A program made the translations under genes and the position numbers. A stretch of DNA of 35,876 nt from Flavobacteriales bacterium UBA7612 (GTDB taxonomy: Bacteria > Bacteroidota > Bacteroidia > Flavobacteriales > Weeksellaceae), in assembly GCA_002484335.1 (NCBI GenBank), contig DLJQ01000008.1:253199-289074 (forward strand). Direction: 5' to 3'. Under the pieces are notes generated by a model. It did no database searches. It had not been told where the DNA came from and was given only the letters and a program-made list of their open reading frames with translations. Numbering within the stretch: position 1 is the first letter of the stretch; each line of letters starts with the position of its first letter. Shown piece by piece: positions 1-8,373 of this stretch.

Positions 1-118
1 ACAGCTTTTTTTTATTTAAAATTGATTATTCTAATTGAAATTATAAAATTATACAGTAATCCATCCTAAAAATTTTTATTAAAATATTATATTTATTATC
101 TAATCTATTAAACTAAAA

Positions 119-1213
119 ATGACAAAAGAATTTAAAGAATTCGAAAAACAAATTAAGAAAACACATAAAATCGCTTATACACCACAATATAAATCTGAAT
201 TTCATACTCAACTTTCTGAAAAAGCTTTTTTTGCAATCACAAACCAAACGTTTGAAAAATTAGATTGGGATATAATTTACATAGATCAACACTCTATAGA
301 GGCTAAACGGAAAGTTAAAAAATTTGGAATGTCTCAGTATACAGAATCTATAATTGTATCTTATAATTATGGAAATGTAATTGTAAAGAGTGAATCATTA
401 GGTAATGAATTTTGGGATAATGGTAGAAATTCAAAAAGAGTACATTTATTTGTACATGTTTTTCAGCAAATAGAAAAAGAGTGTAATCGCGAAGATTTAA
501 AAAAATTAGAGAAAGAGCAAGAAGCCAAAGATAATTGGGATAACTATATAATTCCCAATGAACTTCCAAAACCCAAAAAAATAAGAAAACCAAAGATTTT
601 GTTTTCAATAATTATAGCAATTGCAACATCTATTTTATTAGCATTTGTAATTGCGAAAATTTCTATAACTGCAAAATATGTGATTTTTTTATTTGAATTT
701 TTAGTAGGATTAGCTTTGGCATTTTCATTAAAATTAGGAATTCAATTAGGTAATTATACAAATTTTATTCAGTTAAAAAATATACTTATAGCTTCTATTA
801 TTATTGTTTTTATTGGTAATCAAGTATTTCAATATATTATTATAATAAATGAGAATAATATTAACGGGATTGGTTTTTTTGAATTTTTGAAGTATAGAAT
901 TCAATTAGGTTTAAAATTAAAAAAAATAAACGTCGGAACTATAGGTCTTATTATTAGTTGGATTATTCAATTAGGTTTATCTTTTATTTTCGGTTATATA
1001 TTTTTGATGAGGTTTTTAATTAATTATGTAATAAAAAGAGTACCTTCTGAAGTCGTTGAATTTGCGCTTTATCATTTTATAAAAGGTAAAGATGAGTATC
1101 AAGTAAGAAATGAATTATCTACTTTAGGATGGGACAAAGAACAAAATCAGAATGAAGTTTTTGAGGCTATAGATGGAGTTCAAGGACAAAATCAAATGAA
1201 TAGAACAACTTGA
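119..1213 (+). CDS. Uncharacterised 4-TM membrane protein with soluble N-terminal domain
   Basis: I do not recognise the family. The 364-residue protein has a soluble, charged N-terminal part (about 1-155) with a mixed alpha/beta pattern and no signal peptide. Four hydrophobic segments follow, near residues 158-182, 186-210, 220-243 and 270-303. The last ~50 residues are soluble; the stretch around FIKGKDEYQVRNELSTLGW resembles the short helical 'G-x-s-x-x-x-i-r-x-x-L-x-x-x-G-W' tail seen at the ends of various small bacterial membrane proteins, where it may mediate contacts. The ATG follows an A-rich leader with no Shine-Dalgarno, as is usual in this phylum. A secreted-protein gene starts about 45 bases downstream on the same strand, so the two may be co-transcribed. 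The reading frame is long and codon use is ordinary, so I am sure it is a gene but not of its function. Confidence 0.8.
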   Translation: MTKEFKEFEKQIKKTHKIAYTPQYKSEFHTQLSEKAFFAITNQTFEKLDWDIIYIDQHSIEAKRKVKKFGMSQYTESIIVSYNYGNVIVKSESLGNEFWDNGRNSKRVHLFVHVFQQIEKECNREDLKKLEKEQEAKDNWDNYIIPNELPKPKKIRKPKILFSIIIAIATSILLAFVIAKISITAKYVIFLFEFLVGLALAFSLKLGIQLGNYTNFIQLKNILIASIIIVFIGNQVFQYIIIINENNINGIGFFEFLKYRIQLGLKLKKINVGTIGLIISWIIQLGLSFIFGYIFLMRFLINYVIKRVPSEVVEFALYHFIKGKDEYQVRNELSTLGWDKEQNQNEVFEAIDGVQGQNQMNRTT

Positions 1214-1257
1214 TTTTTGTCAATTATAAGCTGCTTGATTATTAAATGTTATTTAAA

Positions 1258-1944
1258 ATGAAATCAATACTTTTTATATTTTCATATTTTTTTTCACTAA
1301 ATCTTTTTGGTCAGATAAATAATAATTTTGAATTAACAAAATACAGTGATACAGCTAATTACTTCGAATATGTAAAACCAATTATAGAGAAGTTAAATCT
1401 AATAAAACCAATAAATAATAAAATTTTTTTTCGATTAAGTTCACCTAAATATTATTTAGAATTATCAAAGGAGTCAAATAAATATTTGATTTATGCAAAT
1501 GAAATCTGGAAAGGAGAAAAAACAGGAGAGATCTTTATAAAACAGATAGACTTATCAAAAAAACAAGTAAGTGAAATAAACAGTCTAATTGATTCTTTAA
1601 ATATAAATGATATTCCAAGTGGTAATCAAATTAAAAACTGGACTTCAGGATTTGATGGGATAACATATATTTTTGAACTGAAAAATAAAAATAAATATTC
1701 ATTTAAAAATTATTGGTCGCCATCTTCTCAAGAAAAATTTGAAGAATCAAATAAGATTAATTTCTTTTTACAAAAATTAGATGATATAATTAATTACCAA
1801 AAGAATAATGAGGAATTTGAGAGAGAAGTTCCTTATTTCAATTGGAAAAGAGATGGTACTTCTTGGAATGTCGTAAAAGCTATAACTAAAGAGAATAAGG
1901 CTGAATACAAAAAGTATAAAAAAAAGAAAAATAGTAAATTATGA
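1258..1944 (+). CDS. Secreted protein of unknown function
   Basis: The protein begins MKSILFIFSYFFSLNLFGQ, a typical signal peptide ending before an Asn-rich mature N-terminus, so export to the periplasm is expected. An in-frame ATG at 1246 would add four residues (MLFK); I prefer 1258 because it places the basic residue directly before the hydrophobic core. The mature part (about 205 residues) is rich in Lys, Asn and aromatic residues, shows no catalytic motif I know, and ends in a run of lysines. It sits downstream of the 4-TM gene on the same strand and is followed by two intergenic repeat elements rather than by another gene in the same direction. Confidence 0.75.
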   Translation: MKSILFIFSYFFSLNLFGQINNNFELTKYSDTANYFEYVKPIIEKLNLIKPINNKIFFRLSSPKYYLELSKESNKYLIYANEIWKGEKTGEIFIKQIDLSKKQVSEINSLIDSLNINDIPSGNQIKNWTSGFDGITYIFELKNKNKYSFKNYWSPSSQEKFEESNKINFFLQKLDDIINYQKNNEEFEREVPYFNWKRDGTSWNVVKAITKENKAEYKKYKKKKNSKL

Positions 1945-1971
1945 ATATAAATAATTATTTAAAATTTCTTT

Positions 1972-2085
1972 GGGCAATACCTTCGGTCCACGCTTTTTGC
2001 TCCCAATCTTTTTAGATTAGATATCTAACAAATATTAAAATGAATCCAATCTAAAAAGGATTTCTGCTTCAATCGCTATTGCAAA
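1972..2085 (+). repeat. Intergenic structured repeat, copy A (GCAAT/ATTGC type)
   Basis: The element opens with GGGCAAT and closes with ATTGCAAA, giving a terminal inverted repeat GCAAT/ATTGC. Inside is a long imperfect stem, AATCTTTTTAGATT (2005-2018) against AATCTAAAAAGGATT (2048-2062). The flanks of the stem, a left GC-rich CACGCTTTTTGCTCCCAAT segment and a right segment ending CTTCAATCGCTATTGC, recur in copies C and E. It lies between a plus-strand gene and the convergently transcribed terC-family gene. Confidence 0.75.
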
Positions 2086-2199
2086 TTATTGATTAATAAA
2101 TATGATTTTAGACAATTCAAAAAAGTTGCTTCTGAAATATTAGTATTTTTTGAATAGAATTAAAAAGTAGTAAATATTATTGTTTTCTAAACAATAAAA

Positions 2200-2257
2200 G
2201 CGTTAGGGATTGTAATGAAAGATTGTAAGGGAAAGCCCGCCGGAACGGAACGCCCAA
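2200..2257 (-). repeat. Intergenic structured repeat, copy B (GCGTT/AACGC type, short, inverted)
   Basis: Read on the minus strand this starts TTTGGGCGTTCCG, passes a GGCGGGCTTTCCC segment and ends CCCTAACGC. The termini again form an inverted repeat, here GCGTT/AACGC instead of GCAAT/ATTGC. The inner stem seen in the other copies is almost gone; two TTACAATC-like segments lie nearly side by side. It sits about 115 bases from copy A in opposite orientation, the same arrangement as the pair at 14251-14373. Confidence 0.7.
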
Positions 2258-2278
2258 ATCATTAATTTGTTACTATAA

Positions 2279-3355
2279 TTAATTAACTGCTTTTGTTTTA
2301 TTTGAGATCAAAGACCAAATGATTGTTAGGAATAAAACACCTCCAATAATTGAAAGAGAAATTGTCGACTCGAAATGGTAGAATGGCATAATAATCATTT
2401 TTATTCCTATAAAGCTTAAAATGATTGCTAAACCATAGTGTAATTTGTTGAATTTATCCATAGAATTAGCTAACAAAAAATACATAGAACGTAAACCTAA
2501 AATAGCAAATATGTTGGATGAATAAAGGATAAATGGATCGTTTGGTGCAACAGCAAATATGGCAGGAATACTGTCTACAGCAAATACTAAATCTGTAACT
2601 TCTATAACCATTAATGCAACAAAAAGAGGAGTAGCCATTTTTATTCCGTTTTGTACAGTGAAAAATTTTCCTTGTGCAAAATTAGGCGTTACTTTAAAAA
2701 ATTTGTGAACTAATTTTACTCCAATATTTTCAGATAAATCTTGGTCTTCATCTTCTTCAGATTTCCAAGATTTTATTCCAGCATAAAGTAGGAAGAATCC
2801 AAAAAGCGTCAAAATTATATTTGGTCGGAAAAATTCTTTAGTTACGTAATTAGCATGTGGATCAGAATCACTTAATGTAAAATTCCAATCACCTATAGAA
2901 AATGCAGGTAAATAAGTCATTTTAATTAATTCTACACCAGCAAAAATAAATATTGCTCTAAAAATTAAAGCACCAATTATTCCCCAAAATAAGACTTTAT
3001 GTTGATATTCTTTTGGAATTTTAAAGAAACCAAAAACAAGTATGAATACAAATAAATTGTCGATAGAAAGAGCTTTTTCTATCCAATAAGCAGCTTGAAA
3101 CTGAGAGAATTTGTTGATAGCAAATGCATGTCCATCAGCATTCTTGAAAACAAAATAAATAACTCCACTGAAAATCATTGCTAACGAAATCCATACAACA
3201 GTCCATGTTAATGCCTCTTTATTAGAAACAGCATGTGGATTTTTATTAAAAATACCTAAATCTAGCAATAACATAATAATTACTGCGATTCCAAACACAG
3301 TTATTAGACCAGGATGATTTAACATATTATCCTGAACAACACTGAAAATACTCAT
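2279..3355 (-). CDS. TerC/Alx family integral membrane protein
   Basis: TerC-family membrane protein (358 residues, normal for the family), with about eight to nine hydrophobic segments. The family is associated with tellurium resistance and manganese/metal homeostasis, and some members help protect exported or membrane proteins. Diagnostic stretches are EKALSIDNLFVFILVFGFF and, in the second half, VIEVTDLVFAVDSIPAIFAV; both carry the buried acidic residues (Asp, Glu) that recur in TerC proteins and are thought to bind metal. A charged cytoplasmic loop (KSWKSEEDEDQDLSEN) separates the halves. The gene is divergent from the GH3 gene at 3466 and convergent with the secreted-protein gene at 1258. 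No tellurium-resistance partners (TerD, TerZ and so on) are nearby, so manganese or general metal handling is the more likely role; this is inference. Confidence 0.9.
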   Translation of the reverse strand: MSIFSVVQDNMLNHPGLITVFGIAVIIMLLLDLGIFNKNPHAVSNKEALTWTVVWISLAMIFSGVIYFVFKNADGHAFAINKFSQFQAAYWIEKALSIDNLFVFILVFGFFKIPKEYQHKVLFWGIIGALIFRAIFIFAGVELIKMTYLPAFSIGDWNFTLSDSDPHANYVTKEFFRPNIILTLFGFFLLYAGIKSWKSEEDEDQDLSENIGVKLVHKFFKVTPNFAQGKFFTVQNGIKMATPLFVALMVIEVTDLVFAVDSIPAIFAVAPNDPFILYSSNIFAILGLRSMYFLLANSMDKFNKLHYGLAIILSFIGIKMIIMPFYHFESTISLSIIGGVLFLTIIWSLISNKTKAVN

Positions 3356-3445
3356 ATAAGTTTACTTTTATCTAACAATTTGCTATAAATTTACCAATTA
3401 TAATTAAATGGCTCTTCATAATTGCCTTTAATAAGACAGAACTAG

Positions 3446-3453
3446 CAAAGTTA
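3446..3453 (-). promoter_or_regulatory. Candidate -7 box (TAACTTTG) for the TerC-family gene
   Basis: On the minus strand the sequence reads TAACTTTG, matching the Bacteroidota TAnnTTTG -7 consensus. It would start transcription about 85 bases upstream of the TerC start codon. No clear TTG -33 box is seen at the expected 19-20 base spacing, so support is partial. The site lies only 12 bases from the start of the divergent GH3 gene. Confidence 0.35.
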
Positions 3454-3465
3454 ATTTATTTTAGA

Positions 3466-5214
3466 ATGAAAAAAATATTCATATACTTTTTATTGATAAT
3501 TATTTTACCAATAACATTGAAAGCACAACAAGATTCACCATTGTACAAAGATTCTATTCAGATGAAATGGGTAAATGAGAAATATGATTCGATGTCGTTG
3601 GAAGAAAAAGTTGGTCAATTATTTATTGTTGCTGCCTATAGTAACAGAGATATAGTCCATGAAAATGAAATACAAGCTTTAATAGAAAAAGAGCATATTG
3701 GAGGTTTGATTTTTATGCAAGATCAGGCTGTACATCAAATAGAATTAACGAATAAATTTCAATCGGTGTCTAAAATTCCTTTATTGATTGGAATGGATGC
3801 TGAATGGGGATTAGCCATGCGTTTGAAAGATGTTGAGCGTTTTCCTTGGAATATGACATTAGGAGCATTACGAAATAATGATTTAGTTTATCAAGTAGGT
3901 AAACAAATAGGTGTACAAGCGAATAGAGTAGGAGTACAATTTAATTTTGCTCCGTCTATAGATGTTAATGTGAATCCTAATAATCCAATAATTGGTAGCC
4001 GTTCTTTTGGATCTAATCCAGATCGTGTGGCAGAAAAAGGAATTGCTTATATGGAAGGAATGAAAGCACAAAATGTATTATCTTCTGCAAAACATTTCCC
4101 AGGACATGGAAATACAGATAAAGATTCTCATAAAACATTACCTTTAATTCCAGATAATAAAGAAGATTTAGAAAAATACCATGTCGCACCATTTAAAAAA
4201 TTAATTGATGCAGGAGTACAATCTATTATGGTTGCACATTTAAATGTTCCAGCTTTGGAATCTGATCCAAAAATTCCTTCAACACTATCTAAAAAAATTA
4301 TTACAGATTATTTAAAGGGAGAATTACATTTTAAAGGAATTATTATTACAGATGCCTTGAATATGGATGGTGTTGCTAAAATGTATGCGCCAGGAGATGT
4401 AGATTATAGAGCATTTATTGCAGGGAATGATGTTTTATTATTTTCACAGAATGTGCGTATAGGAAAACAAAAAATTATTGAAGCAATAAACAAAGGTGAA
4501 ATTTCTGAACAACGTTTAGAAGAAAGTGTAAAGAAAATTTTGATGGCAAAATACATTACAGGGTTAAATGAGTTGAAACCTTCTGACCCAATAAATGTGA
4601 TTCAAGATTTAAATTCTGCTGAGAATTTAGCTTTAACAACTAAGATATTTGAGAAAGCATCTACAATTGTTAAAAATGAAAACAAAGTATTACCTATAAA
4701 AAAGTTAAACAAAAAGATAGCTTTTGTTCCATTAGAACAAACGGATTATGATACTTTTTTAACTCATTTACAAAAATATGCGAATGTTAAATTAGTACAA
4801 GTAAATAATCTTACAGAAGTTAATTTATTGAATGATTTTGATGAGATTATTGTTGGTGCATTTTTATCAAATGAAACGGTATATAAACCTTATAAATTAT
4901 CTTCAAATTCAATTGAAATTTTAAATGCATTGCCAAAAGGGAAAAAGAAAATATTTTCCTTATTCACAAGTCCTTATGGATTAAAAGATTTGGATTTATC
5001 GAATTTAGATGCTGTAACTGTTCAATATCAAAATACAAAAGAAGCACAAGCTGCTGCTGCACAAATTATATTTGGAGCGAATGGAGCAGATGGAATTCTT
5101 CCTGTAGATGTAAACGATAATTTGAAAGCTGGACAAGGAATTGTTACAAAATCAATAAAACGTTTAGGATTTACAGCTCCTGAAAATGTTGGTCTTTCAA
5201 AAAAAAACTTTTAG
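3466..5214 (+). CDS. GH3 family beta-N-acetylhexosaminidase (NagZ-like), 5' part of a frameshifted GH3/serine-hydrolase gene
   Basis: Exported glycoside hydrolase family 3 enzyme. A signal peptide (residues 1-20, ending LKA before Gln) sends it across the inner membrane. The NagZ-type signature KHFPGHG (209-215) is followed by DSH; Asp220 and His222 match the flexible-loop catalytic dyad of the NagZ subfamily, and Asp296 in GIIITDALNM fits the catalytic nucleophile. The likely substrate is beta-1,4-linked GlcNAc in peptidoglycan or chitin fragments. A second alpha/beta domain follows (about 380-560). The frame stops at TAG 5212-5214 just after an A9 run, but the next frame continues without a gap into a serine-hydrolase domain. 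Flavobacterial homologues are, as I recall, single proteins of roughly 950-1000 residues carrying both domains, and restoring the frame here gives about 960. The GH3 domain itself is complete. Confidence 0.9.
   Translation: MKKIFIYFLLIIILPITLKAQQDSPLYKDSIQMKWVNEKYDSMSLEEKVGQLFIVAAYSNRDIVHENEIQALIEKEHIGGLIFMQDQAVHQIELTNKFQSVSKIPLLIGMDAEWGLAMRLKDVERFPWNMTLGALRNNDLVYQVGKQIGVQANRVGVQFNFAPSIDVNVNPNNPIIGSRSFGSNPDRVAEKGIAYMEGMKAQNVLSSAKHFPGHGNTDKDSHKTLPLIPDNKEDLEKYHVAPFKKLIDAGVQSIMVAHLNVPALESDPKIPSTLSKKIITDYLKGELHFKGIIITDALNMDGVAKMYAPGDVDYRAFIAGNDVLLFSQNVRIGKQKIIEAINKGEISEQRLEESVKKILMAKYITGLNELKPSDPINVIQDLNSAENLALTTKIFEKASTIVKNENKVLPIKKLNKKIAFVPLEQTDYDTFLTHLQKYANVKLVQVNNLTEVNLLNDFDEIIVGAFLSNETVYKPYKLSSNSIEILNALPKGKKKIFSLFTSPYGLKDLDLSNLDAVTVQYQNTKEAQAAAAQIIFGANGADGILPVDVNDNLKAGQGIVTKSIKRLGFTAPENVGLSKKNF
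5199..5208 (+). other. A9 homopolymer / possible -1 slippage site joining GH3 and serine-hydrolase frames
   Basis: Nine adenines (5199-5207) followed by C. In the zero frame the codons are TCA AAA AAA AAC TTT TAG. The heptamer A AAA AAC at 5202-5208 is a standard -1 slippery form, and a -1 shift here yields SKKKLLEIDQLANNA, leading straight into the downstream domain. One extra A (A10) would also restore the frame. I see no obvious downstream pseudoknot or upstream Shine-Dalgarno-like stimulator. The alternatives are a sequencing undercall, a slipped-strand mutation (possibly phase-variable), or real frameshifting or transcript slippage. Confidence 0.7.
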
Positions 5215-6347
5215 AAATAGATCAACTAGCAAATAATGCGATTATAAATCATTATACACCAGGAATGCAAATTTTAGTTGCTAAAGATGGTAAAGTGATT
5301 TATGATAAAAGTTTTGGAACACAAGATAAAAATTCTTCTGTAAAAGTAAAATGGACGGATTTATATGATTTAGCCTCTGTAACTAAAGTAACTGCAACTC
5401 TTCCGTTGTTAATGCTAGAAGTTGGTGAGAACAAACTTCGTTTAGATCAAACATTAGGAGAAATAGATGAACAAGCTAAAAATACAAATAAATCAAACTT
5501 ATCAGTAAGAGAAGTTTTAGCACATCAGGCTGGTTTGAAACCTTGGATTGGATTTTATAACGAAACAGTAAACGTAAAAAATGCTCGCTTGTATTTAGAT
5601 TTTTATTCACGTAAAAAAGATGAGGAGCATCAAATAAAAGTTACGGATAATATTTTTATTATTAATTCGATAAAAGATACTATTTACGAAGATATTTATA
5701 AATCGCCATTAGGTAAAAAAACATATCAATATTCAGATTTAGGATATTATATCTTCAAAAAAAAATTAGAAAAAGATTTTCAAGAAGGTTTAAATCAAAT
5801 TGTACAAGAAAAATTTTATCAAGATTTGGGAATGTATCGAACAACATTTAATCCAAAAGAAAAATTTTCTTTGAATAATATTGTTCCAACAGAATATGAT
5901 AAAACCTACAGAAATCAATTAATACATGGTTTTGTACATGACCAAGGAGCTGCAATGATGGGAGGAATAGCTGGACATGCAGGATTATTCTCTAATTCTA
6001 TCGACTTAGCCAAACTAATGCAAATGTATTTGAATGGAGGAGAATATGGCGACCAGAAATATTTAGATTCTTCAGTTATACAAGAATTTACAAAGCAACA
6101 ATTTAAGGGAAATCATAGAGGAGCAGGTTTCGATAAAATGACTAATCCATTACAAACAGGACCTTCAGCAGAAAGTTTTGGACATACAGGTTTCACAGGA
6201 ACAATGGTTTGGGTTGACCCGAAATATAAAATAGTATATATTTTTCTTTCTAACAGAGTCAATGAAACAGTAGAACCAAATTATCTTTCTATTAAAAAAG
6301 TAAGAGAAAATATAAGACAAGTAATTTATGATGCAATTTTGCCTTAA
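5208..6347 (+). CDS. Serine beta-lactamase-like (class C / DD-peptidase fold) domain, 3' part of the same gene
   Basis: This frame is read from just after the A9 run; the first internal ATG is at 5265, but homology-like sequence (LLEIDQLAN...YTPGMQILVAKDGK) clearly begins before it, so 5265 is not a natural start. Numbering from that ATG, the penicillin-binding-fold motifs are S38-V-T-K41 (SxxK nucleophile and base), Y156-S-D158 (YxN-like) and H307-T-G309 (KTG-like). These are all the expected active-site elements, so the domain appears functional if translated. Such domains act as esterases or peptidases on cell-wall material; a role with the GH3 domain in peptidoglycan recycling is inferred. 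No signal peptide is present, so on its own the domain would not be exported. bshA begins 26 bases downstream. Confidence 0.85.
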   Translation, partial: LLEIDQLANNAIINHYTPGMQILVAKDGKVIYDKSFGTQDKNSSVKVKWTDLYDLASVTKVTATLPLLMLEVGENKLRLDQTLGEIDEQAKNTNKSNLSVREVLAHQAGLKPWIGFYNETVNVKNARLYLDFYSRKKDEEHQIKVTDNIFIINSIKDTIYEDIYKSPLGKKTYQYSDLGYYIFKKKLEKDFQEGLNQIVQEKFYQDLGMYRTTFNPKEKFSLNNIVPTEYDKTYRNQLIHGFVHDQGAAMMGGIAGHAGLFSNSIDLAKLMQMYLNGGEYGDQKYLDSSVIQEFTKQQFKGNHRGAGFDKMTNPLQTGPSAESFGHTGFTGTMVWVDPKYKIVYIFLSNRVNETVEPNYLSIKKVRENIRQVIYDAILP

Positions 6348-6372
6348 ATTTGTCTAAATAAAAAAACGCAAA

Positions 6373-7509
6373 ATGAAAATAGGAATTGTGTGCTATCCTA
6401 CTTACGGAGGAAGTGGAATTGTAGCAACAGAACTGGGAATGGATTTAGCGGAGAAAGGGCACGAAGTACACTTTTTTAGTACCAATGTACCTGCAAGATT
6501 AAATATCAAATTACCAAATATATACTTTCATCGTATTCATGTAGAAACATATCCATTGTTTCAATATCAACCATATGATTTAGCTTTAAGTACAATTTTG
6601 TACGACAAAGTATTGCATTACCAATTAGAGTTAGTTCATGTGCATTATGCAATCCCACATGCTTATGCAGCATACTTTACAAAACAAATGTTACAACGTA
6701 AAGGTTATCATTTACCGATTGTAACTACTTTACATGGGACAGATATTACTTTGGTAGGTAAACATCCTGTTTATAAAACAGCAGTAGAGTTTTCTATTAA
6801 TGAGTCGGATGTTGTAACTTCAGTTTCAGAAAGTTTGAAACAAGATACTTTAAAGGCTTTTGATATTACAAATCATATAGATGTTGTACCGAATTTTATA
6901 GATAACGAACAATATTTACCAGAGAAATGTGTATGTTGTAGAGCAAATTTTGCTTTACCTAATGAAAAAGTGATCTTACATACATCTAATCTTAGAAAGG
7001 TAAAACGTATAGAAGATGTTATAAAAACGTTTAACATTATACAAAAGCAAATTCCATCAAAATTGATTATTGCTGGAGAAGGTCCTGAATGGGAGCTAGC
7101 AGATCAGTTAATACAAGATTTTGGGTTACAAGATAAAGTAAAAAGTCTTGGAATGGTAAGCGATTTGAATGATGTTTTAAAAGCATCAGACTTATTTCTG
7201 TTACCATCCGAGCAAGAAAGTTTTGGTTTAGCTGCTCTAGAAGCAATGGCAGCAAATGTGCCTGTTGTATCTTCTAATGCAGGTGGAATTCCAGAAGTTA
7301 ATATAGATGGTGTTACAGGATTTGTTTGTCCAGTAGGAGATGTAGAAATGATGGCACAAAAAGCTATTTATATTCTAGAGGATGACAAGCGTTTGTACGA
7401 TTTTAGCCTTAGAGCAAAAGAACAAGCTATCCGATTCGATAAAAAGAATATTCTTCCTCTTTACGAAGATTTATATCGAGCAGCAATAGAAAATGTAAAA
7501 GTAAATTAA
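6373..7509 (+). CDS. bshA: N-acetyl-alpha-D-glucosaminyl L-malate synthase BshA
   Basis: GT4-family glycosyltransferase that transfers GlcNAc from UDP-GlcNAc to L-malate, the first step of bacillithiol synthesis, in the cytoplasm. The N-terminus MKIGIVCYPTYGGSGIVATE with the GGSG loop is characteristic of BshA. HGTDIT, VVPNFID and the retaining-GT EX7E region (EQESFGLAALEAM, then GGIPEV) follow in the expected order. The length (378) is normal. It follows the GH3/serine-hydrolase gene closely on the same strand, a pairing I recall from other flavobacteria, and ends at a strong terminator. One oddity is a Cys-rich CVCC stretch (about residues 184-187) just after VVPNFIDNEQYLPEK, in the inter-domain region. 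Confidence 0.95.
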   Translation: MKIGIVCYPTYGGSGIVATELGMDLAEKGHEVHFFSTNVPARLNIKLPNIYFHRIHVETYPLFQYQPYDLALSTILYDKVLHYQLELVHVHYAIPHAYAAYFTKQMLQRKGYHLPIVTTLHGTDITLVGKHPVYKTAVEFSINESDVVTSVSESLKQDTLKAFDITNHIDVVPNFIDNEQYLPEKCVCCRANFALPNEKVILHTSNLRKVKRIEDVIKTFNIIQKQIPSKLIIAGEGPEWELADQLIQDFGLQDKVKSLGMVSDLNDVLKASDLFLLPSEQESFGLAALEAMAANVPVVSSNAGGIPEVNIDGVTGFVCPVGDVEMMAQKAIYILEDDKRLYDFSLRAKEQAIRFDKKNILPLYEDLYRAAIENVKVN

Positions 7510-7514
7510 GATAG

Positions 7515-7543
7515 AAAACTAACCTTTTTGGGTTAGTTTTTTT
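7515..7543 (+). terminator. Rho-independent terminator after bshA
   Basis: A ten-base perfect stem AAAACTAACC / GGTTAGTTTT (7515-7524, 7531-7540) with a six-base loop runs into a T tract (7537-7543). It lies six bases after the bshA stop and should end that transcript, so the cassette starting at 7849 needs its own promoter. Confidence 0.9.
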
Positions 7544-7584
7544 ATTTTATACTATCTGTTTTTTTTAACCTCTAACTTTATTTA

Positions 7585-7696
7585 TGGCAATCACTTCGTA
7601 CCGCGCTTTTTGTTTCAATCTTTGCTAATTGATCATTCAGTTTAAGTTGAAATGCATTAATTAGCAAAGGATTTCCACTTCAATCTCTATTGCAAT
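7585..7696 (+). repeat. Intergenic structured repeat, copy C (GCAAT/ATTGC type)
   Basis: It opens TGGCAAT and closes ATTGCAAT. The left conserved segment reads CCGCGCTTTTTGTTTCAATC. The inner stem is CTTTGCTAATT against AATTAGCAAAGG, complementary although its sequence differs from the stem of copy A. The right end (7670-7696) is the left member of a 27-base direct repeat whose other member is at 14251-14277, the two bracketing the six-gene cassette. Between this element and the first cassette gene (7697-7848) there is only extremely AT-rich sequence with no clear TTG/TAnnTTTG promoter. Confidence 0.75.
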
Positions 7697-7848
7697 CATT
7701 TAATTTTTAATCGAATAATTATTTTTAATAGTAATCTTTTTATATTTAAAATATATTGTAATTAGAATTATATTAAATAAAACTTTAATGTTTTTTTAAC
7801 TATTATTGTTTTTTTTATATTAAATTAGCCAAATATTTTAACATAAAA

Positions 7849-8373
7849 ATGATAAATCCTTTTAAATTATCAGATTATTTTATACCTATTTATAATTTTT
7901 TTAAAATTATAGTTAAAATTAATTTTAGAAATTTCAACTATAGATTTAAGAACAAAACATACCTAGATAAAAAATATATTAAACATAATTATATAAATAA
8001 TAAAGGAATTATAAAAATTGATTATGATTTCGATAATTTAATTTATTTGAAATTTGAAAAAACATATTATTTCAATCAATCAAGTTCTCTTATAATTAAT
8101 CTCTATAACTACAATAAAGATGAAATTACACTAAAATTTAGAGGTTTAAAAGATGAAATTATACATATAATAAAAATTAATGATTCAATATTTACAAACT
8201 TCTCAGAATTTTCTGTTGATATTAAAGAAAAGAAGATAAAAATTAGTAAGAAAATTTCTTCATTAATAAATATAACTCCGAATTATAATTTAACATTGAA
8301 TGATTTCAAAATAAGCAACAATCAATACAAGGTAAAAAGAATAAAATATAACAAATCAAACTATGTTAGATAA
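7849..8373 (+). CDS. Small beta-rich protein of unknown function, first gene of the cassette
   Basis: This 174-residue protein is extremely rich in Lys, Asn, Ile and Tyr, with basic character. Residues about 8-25 are aromatic and hydrophobic, which could be a weak membrane-associated segment. The rest (about 50-170) alternates hydrophobic and polar residues in a beta-strand pattern with repeated KI/IKI stretches. No known motif was recognised. The gene overlaps the DUF4407 gene by 11 bases, so it is likely translated as part of the same operon. Its sequence is more AT-rich than the flanking bshA gene. It could be an accessory or cytosolic adaptor for the membrane proteins downstream, but nothing in the sequence proves that. 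Confidence 0.65.
   Translation: MINPFKLSDYFIPIYNFFKIIVKINFRNFNYRFKNKTYLDKKYIKHNYINNKGIIKIDYDFDNLIYLKFEKTYYFNQSSSLIINLYNYNKDEITLKFRGLKDEIIHIIKINDSIFTNFSEFSVDIKEKKIKISKKISSLINITPNYNLTLNDFKISNNQYKVKRIKYNKSNYVR

Noticed and set aside
1..118. Possible 3' end of an upstream gene or an RNA at the window start
   Set aside because: Only AT-rich sequence with no sustained frame, hairpin with T tract, or known RNA motif.
5265..6347. The serine-hydrolase domain as an independent gene starting at the ATG 5265
   Set aside because: Domain-like sequence starts before that ATG directly from the A9 run, there is no signal peptide, and no promoter precedes it; continuation of the GH3 gene explains it better.
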